Source: Povalibacter uvarum (GTDB taxonomy: Bacteria > Pseudomonadota > Gammaproteobacteria > Steroidobacterales > Steroidobacteraceae). Taken from it: DNA of 64,000 bases. A program made the translations under genes and the position numbers. The notes under the pieces were generated by a model. That model was not told the origin of the DNA, did no database searches, and saw only the letters and a program-made list of their open reading frames with translations. Position 1 is the first letter of the stretch. Each line of letters opens with the position of its first letter. Below, piece by piece: positions 58,651-64,000 of this stretch. The stretch spans positions 1,240,001-1,304,000 of the forward strand of contig NZ_JACHHZ010000001.1 of the NCBI RefSeq assembly GCF_014202975.1. The letters are read 5' to 3'.

Positions 58651-60696
58651 ATGAGCTCGAAGGACCATCGAGCGCGTTACAGACTGCAACGCGCTTCAGC
58701 TTTCATCGTCCTGGGACTTGCAGCCAGTCTCGAGGTCAGTGCGCAGGGCGCACCGGACCTCATCAAGAGCAGCCGTGGCGGCTCTCAACTCTGGGACTAC
58801 TGCGCAGGTAAGACCGACGCCACCGTATTGCCCGCGGATCCGCGAACGCTCGTGAAGGCCGGTATCAGCACCGGCCGCGCGGTCGCTTTCAACGCGTTCT
58901 GGAAGGATTGCCACACCGATCCGGTGGCAGTGCAGGAAGCGGGGCACCCGAAGACGTGCGGCGAGCTACGTCAGCGCTTCTATCGCGGTGACGGCCTGCT
59001 CGACACGGGTTCCCGCACTGTCGCCGCGCTCTTCACAGGAAACGATCCGACGACAGCCTCTTCACTGTTCGGCGCAGCTACGCTGACAGCCGCGCAGTAC
59101 AACTCGTTGTGGCGCAGCTGGGACGGCTTCCTGCTTCGTCCCGACAACTTCGATGATCTCGTCGCGGAGCGGTACGGCTCCGTCTTCGGACCGGGACGCA
59201 ATCCGTATCCCAAACCCTTCGAAGATCCGAACCGTACGAACGGCGGCACCGGTCGCTTGCCGGAGATGTTCACTCAGCTTCGCAATCCTGACGGATCGTG
59301 GAGCGGGCGAATCGGCGTTACCTGTCACGCGTGTCACAGCGGCGCGGCGAACGGAACGCAGACCCCGGGCAGCGGCAGCAGTCTCCAGGATCTTCACATG
59401 CTCCTGCGCGATGCTGTACCGCTCGGCTATCTGCCATCGCTCGCGTCACTCGCGAACCTGACGCGCACTCGCGGCACGAACAACGCGAGCGACATCAACC
59501 TCGCTTTCCTGTTTCCCGACGAAGGCCTGATCCCGCTCGATGTTGCGCTCGGCGTGGTCGCATCGGGTTCGACAGCCTCCATGGACACACCAGCCTGGTG
59601 GAACATGGGCCATCGTCCGGTGAAGTTCGTCGATGGCGTCTTTCCGATGGATGCGCCGCGCGTCGACATGGTCTTCTACACACCGGCGTTCGGCCTCTTC
59701 GGCTCGCTCGGCGGGCCATTGTCAGAAGCCGGTCAGGACTGGATGCGCGCGCACGGTCCGGACGCGAATACATGGGTCGAGTCTCTGAAGTCGCCGGTGT
59801 ATCCGGGAACGATCGATACGGCGCTCGCGGAACAAGGAGCTGTGCTGTTCCATACGCTCAATCTCTGGGCGTCGGGCCGCAACAATCCCGTGCCCAAGCC
59901 GAACGAAGGCAATGGTTCGTGCGCAAGCTGCCACGGAGCCTACGCACCGCGATACGTGAATGATCCCACGTTCCTCGCATCACCGGCGCTCGAGGGAATG
60001 GCCTCATACATCACTCCGCAGCGGATCATCCAGACCGACATCGTGCGACAGCGGACGAACAACGAGGCAGTGCAGATTGCTGGTGCGAACAACTTCTTTG
60101 GATATCCGACCACCGCCGGTACCGCGAACGATTGCGGCCCGCAGAATCGCGCGGATCTGCGCGGCAATCGCGAGCTGGGCTATCTCGCCCCGCCGCTCTA
60201 TGGTGTATGGGCAACTGCGCCGTACATGCACAACGGCTCGGTGCCGAACGTGTGGGAAATCCTGAAGCCGTCGGATCGCAAGCCGCTGTGGAAGCGCAAG
60301 TCCAAAGCGCCGCGCTGGGATCAGACCGGCCGGGCGATCATGGGATACGACACGAGCATGGCGGCATACGACACAGGAAAGCTGGGCTGGAAGTATGACG
60401 TCATCCAGTGCAGGAACCCCTCGCTCCTGGATCCCCTGCCGTCACCGTACCTGCGCTGCGATCCGAACGACGATCTGCTGCTGTCGTGGTACGACAGGCT
60501 GCTTACGGATCTCTATGGCAACGTGATCCTTGCCTGGAACGTGCTGTTCCCGCCGACGATCACGAATACGGACATCGAGAACCGCAAGATCTACAACAGC
60601 TACATGTTCGGCCAGGGGAACGGTGGCCACACCTTCAATTCGGTGCTCACCGACAACGAGCGCAAGGCGCTCGTCGAGTACATGAAGACTCTGTAG
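58651..60696 (+). CDS. RoxA-like dihaem c-type oxygenase (rubber oxygenase family)
   Basis: A 681-residue secreted dihaem protein. The signal peptide is about residues 1-32 (ends VSAQG). Haem sites are CHACH (Cys225-His229) and CASCH (Cys424-His428), 199 residues apart. RoxA from strain 35Y (now Steroidobacter cummioxidans), as I recall, has 678 residues and its CxxCH motifs also start 199 apart (191, 390). A MauG/peroxidase-type segment LYGVWATAPYMHNGSVPNVWE follows, and tryptophans in DTPAWWNMGHRPVKF are near the first haem. RoxA cleaves polyisoprene with oxygen. An ordinary dihaem peroxidase would be about half this length. AGGGGG precedes the start. Confidence 0.85.
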   Translation: MSSKDHRARYRLQRASAFIVLGLAASLEVSAQGAPDLIKSSRGGSQLWDYCAGKTDATVLPADPRTLVKAGISTGRAVAFNAFWKDCHTDPVAVQEAGHPKTCGELRQRFYRGDGLLDTGSRTVAALFTGNDPTTASSLFGAATLTAAQYNSLWRSWDGFLLRPDNFDDLVAERYGSVFGPGRNPYPKPFEDPNRTNGGTGRLPEMFTQLRNPDGSWSGRIGVTCHACHSGAANGTQTPGSGSSLQDLHMLLRDAVPLGYLPSLASLANLTRTRGTNNASDINLAFLFPDEGLIPLDVALGVVASGSTASMDTPAWWNMGHRPVKFVDGVFPMDAPRVDMVFYTPAFGLFGSLGGPLSEAGQDWMRAHGPDANTWVESLKSPVYPGTIDTALAEQGAVLFHTLNLWASGRNNPVPKPNEGNGSCASCHGAYAPRYVNDPTFLASPALEGMASYITPQRIIQTDIVRQRTNNEAVQIAGANNFFGYPTTAGTANDCGPQNRADLRGNRELGYLAPPLYGVWATAPYMHNGSVPNVWEILKPSDRKPLWKRKSKAPRWDQTGRAIMGYDTSMAAYDTGKLGWKYDVIQCRNPSLLDPLPSPYLRCDPNDDLLLSWYDRLLTDLYGNVILAWNVLFPPTITNTDIENRKIYNSYMFGQGNGGHTFNSVLTDNERKALVEYMKTL

Positions 60697-60746
60697 TCCC
60701 TGGTCAGTGGGACGGGTGCGTGACAGCACTCGTCCCACCTGCACGT

Positions 60747-60772
60747 CCGTCATCCCCGCGAAAGCGGGGCAG
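60747..60772. repeat. REP-like palindrome, family A
   Basis: CCGTCATCCCCGCGAAAGCG plus six bases: a single hairpin unit related to the repeat at 4818-4888. It forms the last codons and the stop of the transporter gene and lies between convergent genes. Confidence 0.75.
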
Positions 60773-61979
60773 TCGCTTCGATCGGGGAGGCTTTCCTCTC
60801 CCTGAACACCACCGCGAAGATGACGGCAGTCGCGAAAGCGAGCCCGGCAGGAATGAGCCAGATCGTCTTCCAGTCGTGCGCACCGGCGGCCAGCGTGTTC
60901 GCGACGTAAACGGAATTCGCGAACAGCGCGCCGATCGCCATGCCGACTCCCAGCGTGATCAGCGCCAGGAACGATTGCGCCCGGGCCCTGGTTTCCGGTC
61001 CGAACGTACGATCGACATAGATCTGGCCGGCGACGAAGAAGAAGTCATAGCAGATGCCATGCAGCAGGATGCCGACGAGCAGCACGGGCATCACCGGGCC
61101 GAGACTCGTCACGCCGTACGCAAACATCACGTAACGAACCGCCCAGGCGATCATACCGATGACCATCACCCATTTGATGCCCAGGCGCAGAAGCAGGAGC
61201 GGCAGCAGGAGCAAGAATGCCATCTCTGACATCTGGCCCAGCGTCTGAATCGCTGCCGCACGATCGACACCCGATTCGACGAGGTAGGTGTTGGTGTACG
61301 CGTAGTAGAACGACAGCGGAATCGTCGTCATCAGCGAGGCGACGATGAAGATCACGAACAGCCTGCCGCCGCCTTTCAGCGCGTCGAGGCCGAGCAATCG
61401 GACGGGATTGATCGGCTCCCACACCGCACGCGGCGGAGTGCTCGGCAGAGTGAAACTGTAGAGCCCGTAGAACAGCGACGCGCCCGCCGAGATCAGGATC
61501 GGGATATTGGTCTGTTCGAGCCGCGCGAAGCCAATGCCAAGACCCGCCACGATCCAGCCCAGGGTGCCGAAGACACGAATCGTCGGAAATTCCTTCGTCG
61601 TGTCACTGGAGGCGTTGAAGGCGATCGTCGTCGAGAGCGGCAGCGTCGGCATGTAGAAGATCATGTAGACGAGCACCGCGAGCACGACCTGCTGCGGATC
61701 CGAGCCTGGCCCCAGCGTCGACACGTAGAAGAGGCAGGCCGCGCCGCAGAGATGCAGCACTCCCATGACTTTCTCCGCCGAGAAATAGCGATCGGCGATC
61801 ACCCCGATGAACAGGGGCGCGAGGATCGCGGCATAGCCCTGCGTCGCATATACCTGACCGATGATGTCGTCGAAGCCGTTGGTCGCCAGCAGCGTGCCCA
61901 GCGGCACCCACCAGGCGCCCCAGACGAAGTACTGCACGAACATCATCAGCGACAGGCGAAACCGTGTATTCGCGTTCAT
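60750..61979 (-). CDS. MFS transporter, nucleoside/sugar H+ symporter type (NupG-like)
   Basis: A 409-residue carrier with about 12 membrane helices, of the Nuc_H_symport group. N terminus: RLSLMMFVQYFVWGAWWVPLGT; loop motifs: PLFIGVIADRYFSAEKVMG and FPTIRVFGTLGWIVAGL. Such carriers are often linked to DUF1080 and Gfo/Idh genes and import sugars or their oxidised forms. The last few codons fall in a REP-like hairpin, so the true C terminus may have been changed. Confidence 0.9.
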   Translation of the reverse strand: MNANTRFRLSLMMFVQYFVWGAWWVPLGTLLATNGFDDIIGQVYATQGYAAILAPLFIGVIADRYFSAEKVMGVLHLCGAACLFYVSTLGPGSDPQQVVLAVLVYMIFYMPTLPLSTTIAFNASSDTTKEFPTIRVFGTLGWIVAGLGIGFARLEQTNIPILISAGASLFYGLYSFTLPSTPPRAVWEPINPVRLLGLDALKGGGRLFVIFIVASLMTTIPLSFYYAYTNTYLVESGVDRAAAIQTLGQMSEMAFLLLLPLLLLRLGIKWVMVIGMIAWAVRYVMFAYGVTSLGPVMPVLLVGILLHGICYDFFFVAGQIYVDRTFGPETRARAQSFLALITLGVGMAIGALFANSVYVANTLAAGAHDWKTIWLIPAGLAFATAVIFAVVFRERKASPIEATAPLSRG

Positions 61980-61997
61980 TGTTCTCGTTCTCCCGAA

Positions 61998-62636
61998 TCA
62001 ACGCCGTACGCTGACTTCCCTGAACCAGACGACGTCTTTGTCGCCGTGATTCTGCAGGCCGATGTACCCTGACTTCTGACGCGGACCGCGCTCCGGCTCG
62101 TAGGGTTTGGTGCGCTCCGGTACCGCATCGCCTTCGCGAAAATCCGTCACGACCGCGCCGTTGACCGTCACGACGGTTCGATCGCCGTCGAGCTTGATCT
62201 CCATCGTGTTCCACTCACGCACTTGCGGTTTCGCCTTCGCTTTGGTGAAGGAGTACAGGACGCCCGTGCGGTGGAAATCGTCCTCGCTGTCGTCGATCTG
62301 GACTTCGTAACCCTTGTTCACCGGCATCCACGGCTCACCCGGTTCCGTCGGGATGCGGATGAACACACCCGCGTTCCCGCCTCCCTGAGCCTGGGCACGG
62401 TAGACGATGCGCAATGTCGTATCGCCGAACTTCTCACGCGTGAACCAAAGCAGCCCCATGCCGCCTTCGGTCCGGAGCGTGCCGTCTTCGATGACGAAGC
62501 GGCCCGGCCCCACGTGCGTCCAGCCCTCGAGATCCTTGCCATTGAAGAGCGGGCGCCATTGGCCCGTATCGTGTGCGGATGAAGTCATGGCGGATCCCAT
62601 GATGAGAACAACCACCAACGCGCAGCGCGGGAACAT
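61998..62636 (-). CDS. secreted DUF1080 (3-keto-disaccharide hydrolase) protein
   Basis: A 212-residue protein with a signal peptide (MFPRCALVVVLIMGSAMTSSAH) and a concanavalin-like DUF1080 domain (WRPLFNGKDLEGWTHVG, GNAGVFIRIP, KGYEVQIDDS, WNTMEIKLDG, SGYIGLQNHG). Members hydrolyse 3-keto-glycosides or bind sugars in the periplasm. The ATG at 62636 is preferred; a TTG 8 codons earlier (62660) is also in frame. It lies between the transporter and the oxidoreductase gene. Confidence 0.9.
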   Translation of the reverse strand: MFPRCALVVVLIMGSAMTSSAHDTGQWRPLFNGKDLEGWTHVGPGRFVIEDGTLRTEGGMGLLWFTREKFGDTTLRIVYRAQAQGGGNAGVFIRIPTEPGEPWMPVNKGYEVQIDDSEDDFHRTGVLYSFTKAKAKPQVREWNTMEIKLDGDRTVVTVNGAVVTDFREGDAVPERTKPYEPERGPRQKSGYIGLQNHGDKDVVWFREVSVRR

Positions 62637-62660
62637 GTTCAAGTCGAACTCCTTGCGCAA

Positions 62661-63809
62661 CTACAAAGAGACCCAAGCCGCATTTCGCTGGCTGGACGAA
62701 ACGGCTGCCTGAATGAACTGAACACCGCGCACACCGTCAGCGACAGTGGGCACGAGCAACGCACCGCCGCTCGCGGCCCTGCCTTCCTTCGACGCGACGA
62801 TGAGGTCAGCTGCGTCGGAATAAATCTGCGCGAACGCTTCGATGTAGCCCTCGGGATGGCCCGACGGCACACGAACCGCCGCCTTGGCCCAGGCGCCCAG
62901 ACCCGGGCCGCCGCGCGTGAGAATTCTCGGCTGTTCGCCGACGGGTGCGAACCGCAACTGGTTCGGAGTTTCCTGTGACCATTCGAGACCCGCCTTCGCA
63001 CCGTACACGCGAATGCGCAAGCCGTTCTCGTTGCCGGGCGCGACCTGGCTGGCCCAGAGCGAAGCCCGTGCGCCGTTCGCGAAGCGCATCAGCATCTGGC
63101 CGTTGTCATCGAGCCGGCGCCCCGGCACTGCGATCGAAAGATCCGCTGCCAGTTGCGTGACACGCATGCCCGTCATGAACTCTGTCAGATGAAACGCGTG
63201 AGTCCCGATATCGCCGATCGCACCGGCCATGCCGCTGCGCTCGGGATCGACGCGCCAAGTTGCCTGCTTGTTGCCGGTAGCCTCGACGGGCGTCGCGAGC
63301 CAGTCCTGCGCGTACTCTGTCTGCACGACTCGGATATCGCCCAGCTCGCCGCTCGCGATCATCTCCTTCGCCTGGCGCACCAGCGGATAGCCGCTGTAGT
63401 TGTACGTCACGGCGAATACTCGCTTCGTCTGCCCGACGAGGTGCGAAAGCTCTTCTGCATGTGCAAGCGTCGTGGTCAGCGGCTTGTCGCAGATCACGTG
63501 AAAGCCGGCTTCAAGGCAGCGCTTCGCCGGGTCGTAGTGCAGGTGGTTGGGCGTTACGACAGCGACGACGTCGACGCGATCCGGGCGATTCCGCTCCGTC
63601 CGCAACATGTCATCGAGCGTCGCGTAACAACGCTCTGGCGCGAGGCGCAGGTCAGCACCGCTGTCGCGTGAACGTTGAGGATCGGACGAAAACACGCCCC
63701 CGACCAGCTCGTAGCGATCATCCAGGCGCGCAGCCATGCGATGCACGGCACCGATGAAGGCGCCGCGACCACCGCCGATCATCGCAAGTCTCAATCTCGA
63801 TGCAGCCAC
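62661..63809 (-). CDS. Gfo/Idh/MocA-family oxidoreductase
   Basis: A 382-residue NAD(P)-dependent sugar dehydrogenase. The nucleotide loop is [20 protein letters not shown], and [31 protein letters not shown] holds the EKP-like catalytic Lys motif (DKP here). [19 protein letters not shown] provides the substrate region. The GTG start at 63809 overlaps the stop of the upstream epimerase gene (TAGTGG). Related enzymes oxidise the C3 of glycosides, which fits the neighbouring DUF1080 gene. Confidence 0.93.
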   Translation of the reverse strand: MAASRLRLAMIGGGRGAFIGAVHRMAARLDDRYELVGGVFSSDPQRSRDSGADLRLAPERCYATLDDMLRTERNRPDRVDVVAVVTPNHLHYDPAKRCLEAGFHVICDKPLTTTLAHAEELSHLVGQTKRVFAVTYNYSGYPLVRQAKEMIASGELGDIRVVQTEYAQDWLATPVEATGNKQATWRVDPERSGMAGAIGDIGTHAFHLTEFMTGMRVTQLAADLSIAVPGRRLDDNGQMLMRFANGARASLWASQVAPGNENGLRIRVYGAKAGLEWSQETPNQLRFAPVGEQPRILTRGGPGLGAWAKAAVRVPSGHPEGYIEAFAQIYSDAADLIVASKEGRAASGGALLVPTVADGVRGVQFIQAAVSSSQRNAAWVSL

Positions 63810-64000
63810 TACTCGAGCCCCAGCATCCGACGGTTTGCGGCCGCATCCGTGCCGGCGCTTGCGAAGTCGTCGAACGCTTTGTCGGCCGTGCGAATCAGAT
63901 GGCGCTGAATGAACGGCGCACCTTCGGCCGCGCCCTGCTCCGGATGCTTGATGCAGCATTCCCATTCCAGCACCGCCCAGCCGTCATAGCCGTACTGCGT
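63809..64000 (-). CDS. sugar phosphate isomerase/epimerase (3' part)
   Basis: The last 63 residues of a TIM-barrel protein of the xylose isomerase-like (AP_endonuc_2) family, running off the window edge. The segment YGYDGWAVLEWECCIKHPEQ followed by GAAEGAPFI is a strong signature of the members found with Gfo/Idh dehydrogenases. The C-terminal tail FDDFASAGTDAAANRRMLGLE is typical. It is the first visible gene of the sugar operon. Confidence 0.85.
   Translation of the reverse strand, partial: TQYGYDGWAVLEWECCIKHPEQGAAEGAPFIQRHLIRTADKAFDDFASAGTDAAANRRMLGLE

Overview
The window is high-GC DNA with dense coding and many ATGA or TGATG stop/start overlaps. It carries a gammaproteobacterial backbone: thrA-thrB-thrC with a fused aspartokinase/homoserine dehydrogenase, ruvCAB-ybgC-tolQRAB-pal-cpoB-queE-queC-tRNA-Lys, a relA-type synthetase, and sucA-sucB-lpd. 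Gene order, TonB receptors, paired acyl-CoA dehydrogenases, a dihaem RoxA-like protein and Tat-dependent molybdo-hydroxylase genes suggest a Steroidobacteraceae/Nevskiales-like bacterium. This is inference; no 16S rRNA gene is present.

Layout. 0-9.7 kb: an XRE regulator, an alpha/beta hydrolase, creD, msrPQ, tryptophan 2,3-dioxygenase with a YgjP-type metallopeptidase, a TPR protein, tatD and an M20 peptidase. 9.7-16.6 kb (minus): thrABC followed by a NERD-domain membrane protein, with an AAA-ATPase/FHA fusion upstream. 16.9-26.1 kb (minus): tRNA-Lys and the que/tol-pal/ruv block. 26.3-30.1 kb (plus): relA and two overlapping lipoprotein genes. 30.1-37.8 kb (minus): an APC permease with a small membrane protein, then sucA-sucB-lpd-DUF2007. 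38-43.3 kb: an acyl-CoA ligase and IclR regulator, divergent from a two-subunit acyl-CoA dehydrogenase, with a near-consensus IclR box between them. 43.4-49.6 kb: an accessory stretch with a secreted protein, a serine hydrolase, a calpain-like cysteine protease, orphan small proteins, an ECF sigma factor and an orphan restriction-controller-like (C-protein) gene with its own C-box. 49.6-60.7 kb: the most interesting locus. An acyl-CoA ligase, TonB receptor and MpaB/Lcp-family oxygenase (minus) face a LuxR regulator, a Tat-exported molybdo-hydroxylase large subunit, its 2Fe-2S subunit and a RoxA-like dihaem oxygenase (plus). 60.7-64 kb (minus): a sugar operon (epimerase, Gfo/Idh/MocA oxidoreductase, DUF1080 hydrolase, MFS transporter).

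The 49.6-60.7 kb divergon reads as a candidate pathway for extracellular oxidative cleavage of a polyisoprenoid or similar hydrophobic polymer: cleavage by two unrelated haem oxygenase families, oxidation of the aldehyde ends, TonB uptake, then CoA activation for beta-oxidation. Known rubber degraders carry Lcp with OxiAB, or RoxA/RoxB. Having all these parts in one locus is unusual.

Non-coding structure is also notable. Two REP-like palindrome families sit at gene 3' ends, in two cases supplying the stop codon. Many intergenic gaps hold short 'stuttered' repeats (7-, 13- or 15-base units, and variants of GGCTAGCCGGCTAGC).
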